Positions 33,739 through 42,053 of a stretch of DNA of 42,053 nucleotides are shown piece by piece (position 1 is the stretch's first letter; each line of letters starts with the position of its first letter). The stretch covers positions 1 through 42,053 of the forward strand of contig JACZTO010000012.1 of NCBI GenBank assembly GCA_022573655.1. Reading direction: 5' to 3'. A program made the position numbers and the translations under genes. Origin of the DNA: Pseudomonadota bacterium (lineage in GTDB: Bacteria > Pseudomonadota > Gammaproteobacteria > Steroidobacterales > Woeseiaceae). The notes under the pieces are model-generated. The model searched no databases. It worked only from the letters and a program-made list of their open reading frames with translations, and had not been told where the DNA came from.

Positions 33739-35399
33739 GTCGTGCTCCCGGTGTCGACCATCGGCAGGTTGAGTCCGTGTTCGCGCGCACAATCGATCGC
33801 AACGTCATAACCTGCATCCGCGTGGCGCATGACGCCGCTTGCCGGATCATTCCAGAGCACTCTTTCAATACGACGTGCGGCATCTTCCGTGCCGTCGCAG
33901 ACAACGACAAGCCCCGCATGCTGCGAGTATCCCATGCCAACACCACCGCCATGGTGCAGCGCGACCCAGGTCGCACCGCTGGCCGTGCTCAACAAAGCGT
34001 TGAGCAAGGGCCAGTCCGATACCGCGTCGCTGCCATCTTTCATGCTCTCGGTCTCGCGATTGGGACTGGCGACGGAACCGCTGTCGAGGTGATCCCGGCC
34101 AATGACAACAGGCGCTTTTAGCTCACCGCTCTTGACCATGTCATTGAAGGCCAGGCCAAGACGGTCGCGCTCGCCGAGACCGACCCAACAAATGCGTGCC
34201 GGCAGTCCCTGAAACTGAATTCGCTCTCGTGCAGCGTCCAGCCAATTGTGCAAATGGACATCATCGGGGATGAGCTCTTTCACCTTTGCATCCGTCTTGT
34301 AGATATCTTCGGGGTCGCCGGACAACGCCACCCAACGAAACGGTCCGACACCACGACAAAACAATGGCCGCACATACGCTGGCACGAACCCGGGAATATC
34401 GAACGCGTTTGCTACGCCCTGGTCAAACGCCACCTGGCGAATATTGTTGCCATAGTCGAACGTCGGTATTCCCTGCTTCTGAAATTCGAGCATCGCTGTA
34501 ACGTGTACGGACATGGATTTCGCGGCGGCCATCGCGACCGCATCGGGATCACTCTCGCGGCGCGCCATCCATTCTTCGACCGTCCAGCCTTCCGGCAGGT
34601 AGCCGTTTGCGGGATCGTGCGCCGATGTCTGATCTGTCACGGCATCCGGCCTGATGCCACGTTTGAGCATTTCGGGAAGCAGTTCGGCCGCGTTGCCGAG
34701 CAAGCCAACCGACACCGGTTTCTTGTCCCGCACGGACTGATCGATCACTTGCATTGCCGCGTCGAGAGAATCTGCCCGCACATCGAGGTAGCCCGTCTCA
34801 AGACGTATGTCGATTCGATCTGACTGACACTCGATAGCGAGCATCGATGCCCCGGCCATTGTCGCTGCCATCGGCTGCGCACCACCCATGCCTCCCAGGC
34901 CCGCGGTCAACACCCAGCGACCGGCAAGATCGCCGTCATAGTGCTGCCGACCCATCTCAACAAAAGTCTCATAGGTTCCTTGAACAATGCCCTGGCTGCC
35001 GATGTAAATCCATGAGCCGGCCGTCATCTGTCCGTACATCATGAGACCCTTCTTATCGAGTTCCCGAAAGTGATCCCAGGTGGACCACGCCGGCACGAGA
35101 TTCGAATTGGCAATAAGAACCCGGGGAGCGTCCGTGTGCGTGCGAAAAACGCCGACTGGCTTGCCGGACTGTATGAGCAAAGTTTCATCCGCTTCGAGAT
35201 CTGTGAGTGCTGCCACAATCGCATCGAAACACTCCCAGTTGCGGGCCGCTTTGCCTATGCCGCCATAAACAACAAGATCCTCTGGTCGCTCAGCCACTTG
35301 CGGATCGAGATTGTTCATAAGCATTCGCAGTGGCGCTTCGGTAAGCCAGCTCTTGGCTCGCAGTTCAGTACCCGTAGGCGCCTTAATGGTTCTTTTCAT
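33735..35399 (-). CDS. hutU: Urocanate hydratase
   Basis: HutU converts urocanate to imidazolonepropionate using tightly bound NAD+. The 554-residue length is typical. Family blocks include [25 protein letters not shown], the NAD-binding [12 protein letters not shown], the conserved cysteine region [16 protein letters not shown] (the essential Cys of urocanase), and the C-terminal [17 protein letters not shown]. It overlaps hutC upstream and hutH downstream by 4 bases each. Confidence 0.97.
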   Translation of the reverse strand: MKRTIKAPTGTELRAKSWLTEAPLRMLMNNLDPQVAERPEDLVVYGGIGKAARNWECFDAIVAALTDLEADETLLIQSGKPVGVFRTHTDAPRVLIANSNLVPAWSTWDHFRELDKKGLMMYGQMTAGSWIYIGSQGIVQGTYETFVEMGRQHYDGDLAGRWVLTAGLGGMGGAQPMAATMAGASMLAIECQSDRIDIRLETGYLDVRADSLDAAMQVIDQSVRDKKPVSVGLLGNAAELLPEMLKRGIRPDAVTDQTSAHDPANGYLPEGWTVEEWMARRESDPDAVAMAAAKSMSVHVTAMLEFQKQGIPTFDYGNNIRQVAFDQGVANAFDIPGFVPAYVRPLFCRGVGPFRWVALSGDPEDIYKTDAKVKELIPDDVHLHNWLDAARERIQFQGLPARICWVGLGERDRLGLAFNDMVKSGELKAPVVIGRDHLDSGSVASPNRETESMKDGSDAVSDWPLLNALLSTASGATWVALHHGGGVGMGYSQHAGLVVVCDGTEDAARRIERVLWNDPASGVMRHADAGYDVAIDCAREHGLNLPMVDTGSTT

Positions 35400-36160
35400 T
35401 GGCTTAGTTTCTCCAGTCGCACAACATCACCCGATGCCGCTCGCGATGTTCCGGGCGGGGTGTAGTGCCCCGTCAATTCGTAGCGGCTGCCCGGATGATG
35501 CAACCGCGCAAACGTCACCGGCCTGCCGCCGGACCAGGTCCGGCGAATGATCACCAGGCAAGGCTCACTTGCATCGATCTGCAAGCGCTGGCGCACGGCG
35601 GCAATTGGCATACTCGCTCGCACCACCTGTTCAGCTTCTTGCAAAGGCGCTACGCCTGTCAGGTAAGCGCTCGGCGTCACCGCCTCAAAATCCTGCGCAA
35701 GACAGTCGGGCGCGAAACTCGTGAGCACGTGGCGATCTTCAATTTGTATCGGCGTGCCATTTTCGTAGTGCACAAGCAGCAGGTGGAACACTTCGGTGCC
35801 CTGCTCCACGTGCAGCGCTTTGGCCACCTCACCCCGCGCACGCTGCCGTGACTGCCGCACGACCTGGCTGGAGTGGGTGTGTCCGCGTCGCTCTATTTCG
35901 TCAGCAATGTTATGCACTTCCACGAGATGTGAGCGGGAGCGATAATCCGCAACGAACGTGCCACGTCCGGCAACTCGCTCGACATAGCCTTCGTTGTTCA
36001 ATTCGCGTAGCGCGCGATTCGCTGTCATGCGGGATACTTTTTCGGACTCCACCAGTTCGTTTTCCGATGGCACCCTGTCGCTCGGCAGCAACTCACCCCT
36101 GGAGATGCGCTCGATGATGAGATCCTTGAGCTGTTGGTAGCGCGGTTTTACAGCAATCAT
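35396..36160 (-). CDS. hutC: Histidine utilisation repressor, GntR family
   Basis: HutC represses hut genes and is released by urocanate in Pseudomonas and relatives. The 254-residue protein has an N-terminal GntR winged helix (about 6-70: [29 protein letters not shown], then [22 protein letters not shown]) and a C-terminal UTRA ligand domain (about 90-235: [23 protein letters not shown], and later [26 protein letters not shown]). It is encoded inside the operon it should control, between hutF and hutU with 4-base overlaps. A palindrome between hutF and hutI (37532-37541) fits its known operator. Confidence 0.95.
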   Translation of the reverse strand: MIAVKPRYQQLKDLIIERISRGELLPSDRVPSENELVESEKVSRMTANRALRELNNEGYVERVAGRGTFVADYRSRSHLVEVHNIADEIERRGHTHSSQVVRQSRQRARGEVAKALHVEQGTEVFHLLLVHYENGTPIQIEDRHVLTSFAPDCLAQDFEAVTPSAYLTGVAPLQEAEQVVRASMPIAAVRQRLQIDASEPCLVIIRRTWSGGRPVTFARLHHPGSRYELTGHYTPPGTSRAASGDVVRLEKLSQ

Positions 36161-37515
36161 CGCATCGCCCCGAGATTCGCGAGCGCCGCGGCATACTCCG
36201 CGCGTGACCGATCACGATCGACATGCACGGCATCAACGACACACCAGTTACCGTTGACCATCACGCGCTCCACTGGCAGCGGGTAACCGGAAAATACCAA
36301 TGCATCGAGTCGCGATTCGTCATCGTGACCGGCAAGCATGGGATCATCATCACACAGCACCACGAAATCCGCCGGCGCATTCTCATTGATTCCCACCGTT
36401 TCCTGGCCACTCGCGGCAGCGCCACCTTCGAGGGCGCGGAGAAACAATTCGCGGCCAACGTGGCTATCGCGCAGCGACACCACGTTGCGGCTTTGGCTCG
36501 CAAGGCGCTGGCCATACTCGAGCCAGCGCAGTTCCTCAAACGGATTGATTGATATGTGACTGTCCGAACCAATCGCGATTCGACCGCCGTTGCTCAAATA
36601 GTGGTGCAACGGAAACAGGCCATCGCCAAGATTCGCCTCGGTGCTGGGGCACAATGCCACGACGGCACCGGATTTTGCCAGTGCCTCGGTTTCATCGTGA
36701 TCCATATGGGTCGCGTGCACCAGGCACCAGTTTGCCGCGACCGGAAAATTCTCAAGCAGCCAGCGCACAGGTCGGCGACCGTACGCACCCATGCACTGGT
36801 CGATTTCGCGCTGCTGTTCGGCCACATGCAGGTGTATCGGTATGAACGCATCGGTTGCCACGCGCACAATCTCCTGCAACGACTCATGACTGACAGCACG
36901 CAAACTGTGTGCGCCGATCGCTACATTGACCGCAGCGCCGCTGTTTGCCACCGCCCGAGCGTGGTGCGCGAGAAACGCATCAATCGTCATCGCAAAGCTG
37001 CGCTGGTGTGGCGCGGGCTCCGGATCGTCGAACCCGGCGCGCTCGTAGTGAACAGGAACATAGGTGAGGCGAATACCACTGTCCTCAGCCGCCGACACAA
37101 TAGCCTCGAACATCGTGTCCTCTGCATCCGGATTCCTGGGATCGCGATGCAGGTAATGAAACTCGGCGACGGACGTATAGCCGCTGGCGAGCATTTCGCA
37201 ATAGGCCTGGCGAGCGATCGCAGTCAACGCCTTCGCGTCTACAACACCGGCAAGCTCGTACATGCGTTCGCGCCACGTCCAGAAACTGTCATGCCCGGCC
37301 GGTGATCGCTGCTCGGTATGCCCGGCTAATGCGCGCTGGAAGGCGTGACTGTGCGCGTTGCACAGTCCGGGGATAACACTGCCGACGAGCGTATCGTCTG
37401 GTGCCGCAGAAGCGCCTCTTTCAAGACTCGCAATTCGACCGTCGGCGATCACCAGACGCACGTCGTCCGCCCAACCGTCAGGCAACAATGCTTTGCGTGC
37501 GAATACTCTTGTCAT
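36157..37515 (-). CDS. hutF: Formimidoylglutamate deiminase
   Basis: HutF deaminates formiminoglutamate to formylglutamate, which HutG then cleaves; its presence defines the five-step pathway. From the ATG at 37513-37515 (MTRVFARKALLPDGWADDV) the protein has 452 residues. It is an amidohydrolase: metal ligands occur in IPGLCNAHSHAFQRALAG (HxH), LHVAEQQREID, HATHMDHDET and GSDSHISINPFEEL. In-frame codons back to 37569 overlap the operator and hutI and are rejected. It is the first gene of the minus-strand hut chain and ends overlapping hutC by 4 bases. Confidence 0.95.
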   Translation of the reverse strand: MTRVFARKALLPDGWADDVRLVIADGRIASLERGASAAPDDTLVGSVIPGLCNAHSHAFQRALAGHTEQRSPAGHDSFWTWRERMYELAGVVDAKALTAIARQAYCEMLASGYTSVAEFHYLHRDPRNPDAEDTMFEAIVSAAEDSGIRLTYVPVHYERAGFDDPEPAPHQRSFAMTIDAFLAHHARAVANSGAAVNVAIGAHSLRAVSHESLQEIVRVATDAFIPIHLHVAEQQREIDQCMGAYGRRPVRWLLENFPVAANWCLVHATHMDHDETEALAKSGAVVALCPSTEANLGDGLFPLHHYLSNGGRIAIGSDSHISINPFEELRWLEYGQRLASQSRNVVSLRDSHVGRELFLRALEGGAAASGQETVGINENAPADFVVLCDDDPMLAGHDDESRLDALVFSGYPLPVERVMVNGNWCVVDAVHVDRDRSRAEYAAALANLGAMR

Positions 37516-37530
37516 GCCATTCTCATCAAG

Positions 37531-37541
37531 TTGTATATACA
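37531..37541. promoter_or_regulatory. Probable HutC operator between hutF and hutI
   Basis: TTGTATATACA at 37531-37541 contains the perfect palindrome TGTATATACA (37532-37541). HutC sites described in Pseudomonas have a core CTTGTATATACAAG, so this is a near-exact match. It lies 16 bases before the hutF ATG and 45 before the hutI ATG, where bound HutC could block both divergent promoters. The palindrome also offers a TATATA -10-like core for the minus strand. I saw no second copy elsewhere in the window. Confidence 0.85.
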
Positions 37542-37586
37542 GGCTAGTACATGGTAATTTCGGTTGCAAATCCTCGGAGTGAATGG

Positions 37587-38798
37587 ATGGCCGATTGGGA
37601 CCTGCTGCTGACTGACGCCCGCATAGCGACGATGCGCGCCGATGCGCTGGACTATGGCGTTATTGGCGAGTCGGGAACCGGGACCATCGCCGTGAAAGAC
37701 GGTCGTATTGCCTGGATCGGCGATGCAGCGGAGCTGCCGTCTGACAGCAGCCTCGAGAAGCGTTCACTCGATGGCCGCTGGGTGACTCCCGCCCTCATCG
37801 ACTGTCACACGCACCTGGTATTCGGCGGCGATCGGGCAGCCGAATTCGAGCAACGACTGCGCGGCGCCAGCTACGAAGATATTGCGAAATCTGGCGGCGG
37901 CATCATGTCGACGGTTCGGGCAACACGTGATGCGACGGCCGCCGAGCTGTTCGAGGCCGCCCTGCCACGTGCCAACGCGCTCATCAGCGAAGGTGTCGCG
38001 ACCATTGAAATCAAGTCAGGCTACGGACTTGATGTCGACAATGAAATCAAGATGCTCGAAGTCGCGCGCCGGCTCGGCACTGATACAAGCGCTACAGTGC
38101 GAACAACTCTGCTCGCAGCGCACACGGTACCACCTGAATTTGAAAACGACGCCGACGGTTACATTGATCTGATCTGCGACACACTGCTGCCGCGAGTCTG
38201 CGATGCAAAACTCGCCGACGCCGTCGATGCCTATTGCGAATCCATAGCGTTCGACGCAGATCAGATCGGCAGGGTTTTTGCGGCGTCGCAAAAGCTCGGC
38301 CTGCCCGTCAAACTGCACGCAGACCAACTCAGTGACGGCGGCGGAGCGGCACTGGCCGCGAAATTCGATGCGCTGTCGGCCGATCATCTGGAGTACACGT
38401 CCGCGAGCGGCGTTGCGGCCATGGCGAAGGGCAACGCGGTCGCGGTGCTCCTGCCCGGTGCATTTCTGACGCTAGGCGAAACGCAATTGCCGCCGATTGA
38501 CGAACTGCGTGCCCGTAACGTACCCATTGCTGTCGCGACAGACTGCAATCCCGGCACCTCGCCCATGTGTTCTTTGCGCAACGCGATGATGTTGGCCAGC
38601 AGGCTGTTCCGACTGACGCCGGAGGAATGTCTGGCCGGGGCTACCCGCGTCGCCGCACAGGCACTGGGGCTGATTGCCGACCGCGGTACGCTGGAAACAG
38701 GTAAACGTGCCGATATCGCTATCTGGGACGTGAGCCATCCGCGCGAGCTCGCGTACTGGACGGGCACACCGCAACTGGCGGAACTCCTTTCGGGCTAG
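37587..38798 (+). CDS. hutI: Imidazolonepropionase
   Basis: HutI hydrolyses imidazolonepropionate to formiminoglutamate, linking HutU and HutF. The 403-residue protein is a zinc- or iron-dependent amidohydrolase: TPALIDCHTHLVFGGDRAAEFEQRL holds the HxH ligands and substrate Arg, IEIKSGYGLDVDNEIKML the conserved Lys/Tyr/Asp block, AAHTVPPEF the third His, and later LHADQLSDGGGA and ATDCNPGTSP complete the site. I chose the ATG at 37587 (GGAG seven bases upstream, MADWDLLL); an ATG at 37551 is in frame but lacks a ribosome binding site. It runs divergently from hutF, and the MFS gene follows after 14 bases. Confidence 0.96.
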   Translation: MADWDLLLTDARIATMRADALDYGVIGESGTGTIAVKDGRIAWIGDAAELPSDSSLEKRSLDGRWVTPALIDCHTHLVFGGDRAAEFEQRLRGASYEDIAKSGGGIMSTVRATRDATAAELFEAALPRANALISEGVATIEIKSGYGLDVDNEIKMLEVARRLGTDTSATVRTTLLAAHTVPPEFENDADGYIDLICDTLLPRVCDAKLADAVDAYCESIAFDADQIGRVFAASQKLGLPVKLHADQLSDGGGAALAAKFDALSADHLEYTSASGVAAMAKGNAVAVLLPGAFLTLGETQLPPIDELRARNVPIAVATDCNPGTSPMCSLRNAMMLASRLFRLTPEECLAGATRVAAQALGLIADRGTLETGKRADIAIWDVSHPRELAYWTGTPQLAELLSG

Positions 38799-38812
38799 CA
38801 CACTACACGCCC

Positions 38813-40039
38813 TTGAAGACCCACCTCGCCCAATCCCGCAAGTTTGTCATCATGCTCGGACTGCTCACGGCCGTCGCGGCGTTGACTGTGGACCTCAGTT
38901 TGCCGGCAATACCGGCCATGGTCGACGCGCTAGCAACAAATCTGTCCCGCGGCCAACAAATTATCGGCGTATTCATGTTCGGTATGGCGCTGGGTCAGAT
39001 TCCATCGGGACTTGCATCAGATCGCTTCGGACGCTTGCCCGCGCTGTATTTCGGCATGGCTGTGTTCGTCATCGGCGCGACCGTTGCCGCACTTGTCAGC
39101 AACATGGAACTGCTGTTGGCCGCCCGGTTTGTTCAGGGTATTGGCGCAGCATCCGCTATCGTGATTTCTCGTGCTGTCGTACGAGATATCGCCACAGGAA
39201 AAGACGCCGCGCGCCTGATGTCGCTAATGACAATGATCTTTACTGCGGCACCGGTTATCGCACCCAGTATCGGTGCACTGCTGGTCGCGCAATGGGGCTG
39301 GCGCGCACCATTTATTGCCATAGCGATATGCGGCTACGCCCTGTTCTTCGGAATCAGGAGTAACCTGGTCGAAACGCACAAAGCCAATGCAGATGAACAT
39401 CCAATACGACAACTGACTTCCAGTTTCCGGGAGTTCTTTTCGCACCGGCAAAGCGTGTTCGCGTTGCTACTGCTGGTCTTGCCACCAGCCGGCTACATGT
39501 CTGTCATAGCGGTATCAGCGGCGTTGGCCGTCGAAATTTACGGGTTTTCCGTGACGCAGTTCGGGCTAATTTTCGCCTGTGCCGGCCTGTCCATACTCGC
39601 TGGGGCTGCTAGCAATCGCTGGCTGGTTGCGCGATTCGAAGTGATGCAACTGATCGGGCTCGGTGTACTACTCATGTTCGCAGCAAGCGCACAGCTGTTG
39701 GTTATTGCCTGGCTGGACGCTGCGCCTTTCTGGTGGGTGTGGACATGTGTGTGCACGTTTATGTTCACGATCGCGATCCTGGTTGCGAATACCACAGTAC
39801 TTGCACTTGATCCACTACCCAGAATCGCGGGCGTGGCTTCGTCAATCATTGGCACTATTCAGAACGCGATGGCCGCCACTGGTGCTGTAATCGGTGCAAT
39901 AATTTATAATGGTTCGGTCCGCAATGCGATTGTGATCATGGCCGTTGTGGGAATCGCAACAACCTGTGTTTTCCTTTTGCGCCCGTGGATCGCCCCGGAT
40001 CCGATTGTGCACCACCCCGACGAACTGGCGAGGGACTAA
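38813..40039 (+). CDS. Bcr/CflA-type MFS transporter
   Basis: The 408-residue protein has about 12 hydrophobic segments and a major facilitator pattern. LGQIPSGLASDRFGRLPAL is the loop 2-3 motif A, and RFVQGIGAASAIVISRAVVRDI is the motif characteristic of drug:H+ antiporters of the Bcr/CflA group. The start seems to be TTG at 38813 with no clear ribosome binding site; ATG at 38852 would cut into the first helix. It follows hutI after 14 bases and so may be induced with histidine catabolism, but the family exports drugs or amino acids such as cysteine rather than importing histidine. Substrate unknown. Confidence 0.87.
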   Translation: MKTHLAQSRKFVIMLGLLTAVAALTVDLSLPAIPAMVDALATNLSRGQQIIGVFMFGMALGQIPSGLASDRFGRLPALYFGMAVFVIGATVAALVSNMELLLAARFVQGIGAASAIVISRAVVRDIATGKDAARLMSLMTMIFTAAPVIAPSIGALLVAQWGWRAPFIAIAICGYALFFGIRSNLVETHKANADEHPIRQLTSSFREFFSHRQSVFALLLLVLPPAGYMSVIAVSAALAVEIYGFSVTQFGLIFACAGLSILAGAASNRWLVARFEVMQLIGLGVLLMFAASAQLLVIAWLDAAPFWWVWTCVCTFMFTIAILVANTTVLALDPLPRIAGVASSIIGTIQNAMAATGAVIGAIIYNGSVRNAIVIMAVVGIATTCVFLLRPWIAPDPIVHHPDELARD

Positions 40040-40106
40040 CAGCCGTACGGCACGAATCCATTCTGAATCTGATTTTGCTACCTGCTTTCGACAAAACAGG
40101 CATAAT

Positions 40107-40122
40107 TGGTCCTTTAGGACCA
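40107..40122 (+). repeat. Small hairpin/palindrome before the repeat-protein gene
   Basis: TGGTCC (40107-40112) and GGACCA (40117-40122) form a perfect 6-bp stem with a 4-base loop. It lies 15 bases before the ATG at 40138, just where the ribosome would bind, and 5 bases after CATAAT (40101-40106 region), a possible -10. There is no T-run, so it is not a standard terminator; it could be a regulator site or a leader hairpin affecting translation. Confidence 0.35.
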
Positions 40123-40137
40123 TTCTCGGTGAAAACC

Positions 40138-42053
40138 ATGGCGACTAACATTCAGAAACAGCTTACGACGTTGTTTATTGGCGCCATTATCGGTTCGATC
40201 GCAACCTATTACCTCTTCCCTTCTGCACCGGAGTCGCAATTTTCAAGAATCATTGAACCTGTTACCCAGGACCTCCCGGAAATCAGTGTTGCCGAGGCTC
40301 AAGTACATAGAGAGGAACGATACGCGGCGATTACAACGATCGAAGAAACGCTGGCGTTACCGACCGACTTTGCCGAAACAGAAGCTTTGTATGCAATCGC
40401 CGGGCGGTCAGATTCCGGTGCGGTGCAGAACCTGATTTACCAGGCCGCAAGAATTCAAGACCGCAGTGATCGCAAGGGCGCACTCGCCATTTTGTTCTTA
40501 CGCCTGACCGAGTTGGATCCCAGATCGGCACTCGCGATTGCGCGGTCTCCGACGTTCGTATACGACAAGAGTATTGAGGGGTCCGTCTGGGTTGCGTGGG
40601 GCAGACTTAACCTCGACGCCGCGCTTAGCGCCGCACAGGAAGGTGATTCGGGCCAGAAAAATCTGGCCGCGAAATCTCTGTATGCGTCTGTCCGAGACCT
40701 CGACAATGAAGAGTCCCGGCGAATTCAATCGGTGCTTGGAGCCCGGCCGGGGCGAACAGCGCGAGCACAATATCTTTACGGCATGGTAGACGCGTCACCG
40801 GCCGAGGCAATCAAGTACATTGAGTCGCTAGGATCGCTGGCGGAACAGCGTGAGCAGTTTAGATGGCTAGCGTACCGCCTGAATCAATCGGGTCGTGTAG
40901 CAAATTCAAATGTTGCCGAGTTGATTCAGTCTGCATCGAATCGGCAAATGTTTCAGCAATCGTTGCTTTCACTTGGTGCACAATCCGATCCTGAAACCGC
41001 GCTGAAGACTGCGCTTGCTCAACCTTCGGACGATCAGTCACGAAACCGGGCTTACGCGGCAATGCGGCAGCTAGCCAGTCAAGATCCTGACAGGGCACTC
41101 GAGTATCTTGAATATTTCCCCAGCCAGTCGCAACGACAGCGGCTTACGATGAGTATTGCGTCCGGTCTTGCACAGAAGAACCCCGAGAGAGCGTTAGCCT
41201 GGGCTCGCGAGAATGACACTTCGGAAATTCCAATGATACTCATGACTATTGTCGCTCAGATTGCTCAAACTGACCCTCAGTTGGCACTCGCCGAGGCGCA
41301 AACGATTCAAAACAAGCAGATGCGCGACCAAGTGATTGCCAGCGTCATTTCGAGCGTGGCACAGAGCGACCCCGCTCGAGCCGTGGAAACGATTGAGCTG
41401 ATCTCTGACCCAAGTTCGCGCCGGGAAAGTATCAGTCGACTTGCCGTGACCTGGGCGCAGATGGATTTCGACGGCGCTATTGCATGGGTGACATCGCTTG
41501 ACGGTAACGAACGACGGCGAGCACTACAGCAGATGGGACAAAACCTGGTCCACACGGATATTGATCGCGCAATTCGATTCCTGAACAGGTTTCCAGCCGA
41601 TGCAGGGGCACACCTTAAATTTCAAATCGCACAAAGTCTGGCACGGCAACAAACAATTGACGCCGCACAATCGTTTATTTCGCAGTTCAAAGGCAGCAGT
41701 GACTATTCGCGGCTGCAAGTTGCAGTGATCTCCAGTGCGGCGTCGAGGGACCCGTCGAGTGCTATGCGAATGGCGAGAGCGGTGGAGGACGGGCCAGCCA
41801 GAGATCAGCTCTATGCAACGATAGTCGGTCAGCAGGCGGCACGCGATCCGCAGCAAGCATTGCAATGGCTGGAATCGATCTCCAATGAGAAATCGCGGGT
41901 CGTGGCAACGAGCCATATTGCGCGCAACTGGTATTCACAGAATCCTGCTGCTGCCCATACGTGGCTGCGCGGACTACCACGTGGCGCCGAACGTGACAGC
42001 GCGATAGTAGCAATAGTATCAACGCAACGAGATTCGACATCAGATATAGAGCA
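40138..42053 (+). CDS. Membrane-anchored helical-repeat protein, partial (runs off right edge)
   Basis: Reading from the ATG at 40138 the frame stays open for 638 codons to the window end. Residues about 10-27 form one transmembrane anchor (FIGAIIGSIATYYLFP), so the bulk should be periplasmic. From residue 279 on, the protein is made of about eleven repeats of 31-33 residues with the pattern A-x-x-DP-x-x-AL-x-(W/x)-(L/A)-x-x, a variable loop often ending in R, then a hydrophobic helix; examples are SQDPDRALEYLEYFP, QKNPERALAWAREND and ARDPQQALQWLESIS. Weaker copies occur upstream. The pattern suggests a TPR/HEAT-like superhelix for protein binding. I do not recognise a named family or catalytic motif. 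Confidence 0.85.
   Translation, partial: MATNIQKQLTTLFIGAIIGSIATYYLFPSAPESQFSRIIEPVTQDLPEISVAEAQVHREERYAAITTIEETLALPTDFAETEALYAIAGRSDSGAVQNLIYQAARIQDRSDRKGALAILFLRLTELDPRSALAIARSPTFVYDKSIEGSVWVAWGRLNLDAALSAAQEGDSGQKNLAAKSLYASVRDLDNEESRRIQSVLGARPGRTARAQYLYGMVDASPAEAIKYIESLGSLAEQREQFRWLAYRLNQSGRVANSNVAELIQSASNRQMFQQSLLSLGAQSDPETALKTALAQPSDDQSRNRAYAAMRQLASQDPDRALEYLEYFPSQSQRQRLTMSIASGLAQKNPERALAWARENDTSEIPMILMTIVAQIAQTDPQLALAEAQTIQNKQMRDQVIASVISSVAQSDPARAVETIELISDPSSRRESISRLAVTWAQMDFDGAIAWVTSLDGNERRRALQQMGQNLVHTDIDRAIRFLNRFPADAGAHLKFQIAQSLARQQTIDAAQSFISQFKGSSDYSRLQVAVISSAASRDPSSAMRMARAVEDGPARDQLYATIVGQQAARDPQQALQWLESISNEKSRVVATSHIARNWYSQNPAAAHTWLRGLPRGAERDSAIVAIVSTQRDSTSDIE

Noticed and set aside
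36556-37305. 249-codon plus-strand open frame
   Set aside because: It is antisense to hutF and has no domain signature.

Overview
The window looks like a chromosomal segment of a free-living, aerobic or microaerobic Gammaproteobacterium of moderate GC content. I infer this from the gene families: SohB, LipA, a Pseudomonas-type five-step Hut pathway with HutC, a HiPIP, SorAB-like sulfite dehydrogenase, a Bat/MoxR aerotolerance-type operon and DUF885/M48/YkuD lipoproteins. A marine-sediment lineage such as Woeseiaceae would fit, but that is a guess. I see no rRNA, tRNA, CRISPR array, integrase or complete insertion sequence.

Left part (1-12800). A membrane-anchored P-loop GTPase runs off the left edge. 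It is followed by a DUF885 lipoprotein, an orphan contractile-phage tail-sheath homologue, a D-cysteine desulfhydrase/ACC deaminase-type PLP enzyme, an overlapping pair of envelope lipoproteins (L,D-transpeptidase and M48 protease), an overlapping sohB-lipA pair, a 65-residue orphan with a clear terminator, a periplasmic OmpA-like protein, and an overlapping pair (alpha/beta hydrolase and HAD phosphatase).

Middle (12800-27800). A glyoxalase I and a STAND-like NTPase with a PhoB-type winged helix precede an exported truncated haemoglobin. A six-gene MoxR-DUF58-DUF4381-BatA-BatB/C-BatD operon faces them on the minus strand. Next come two small lipoproteins, a GGDEF/EAL protein with a degenerate GGDEF site, an aromatic/aspartate aminotransferase and a Tat-exported HiPIP.

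A short scar (27800-28710) holds the C-terminal remnant of a formate dehydrogenase alpha gene with a one-base frameshift, followed by three copies of a REP-like motif. A small membrane protein and a SYLF/YSC84 protein follow.

Right part (29770-40040). Seven minus-strand genes, hutF-hutC-hutU-hutH-hutG-sorA-sorB, are joined by six successive 4-base stop/start overlaps. The histidine degradation operon is therefore fused in one coupled chain to a sulfite dehydrogenase and its cytochrome c. hutI and a Bcr/CflA-type MFS exporter run divergently, and a palindrome matching the HutC operator lies between hutF and hutI. The right edge is an open, 638-codon, membrane-anchored protein built of about eleven 31-33-residue helical repeats; it continues beyond the window.

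Many genes here appear to start with TTG or GTG. I chose starts by ribosome binding site, family N-terminus or signal peptide where these were informative.
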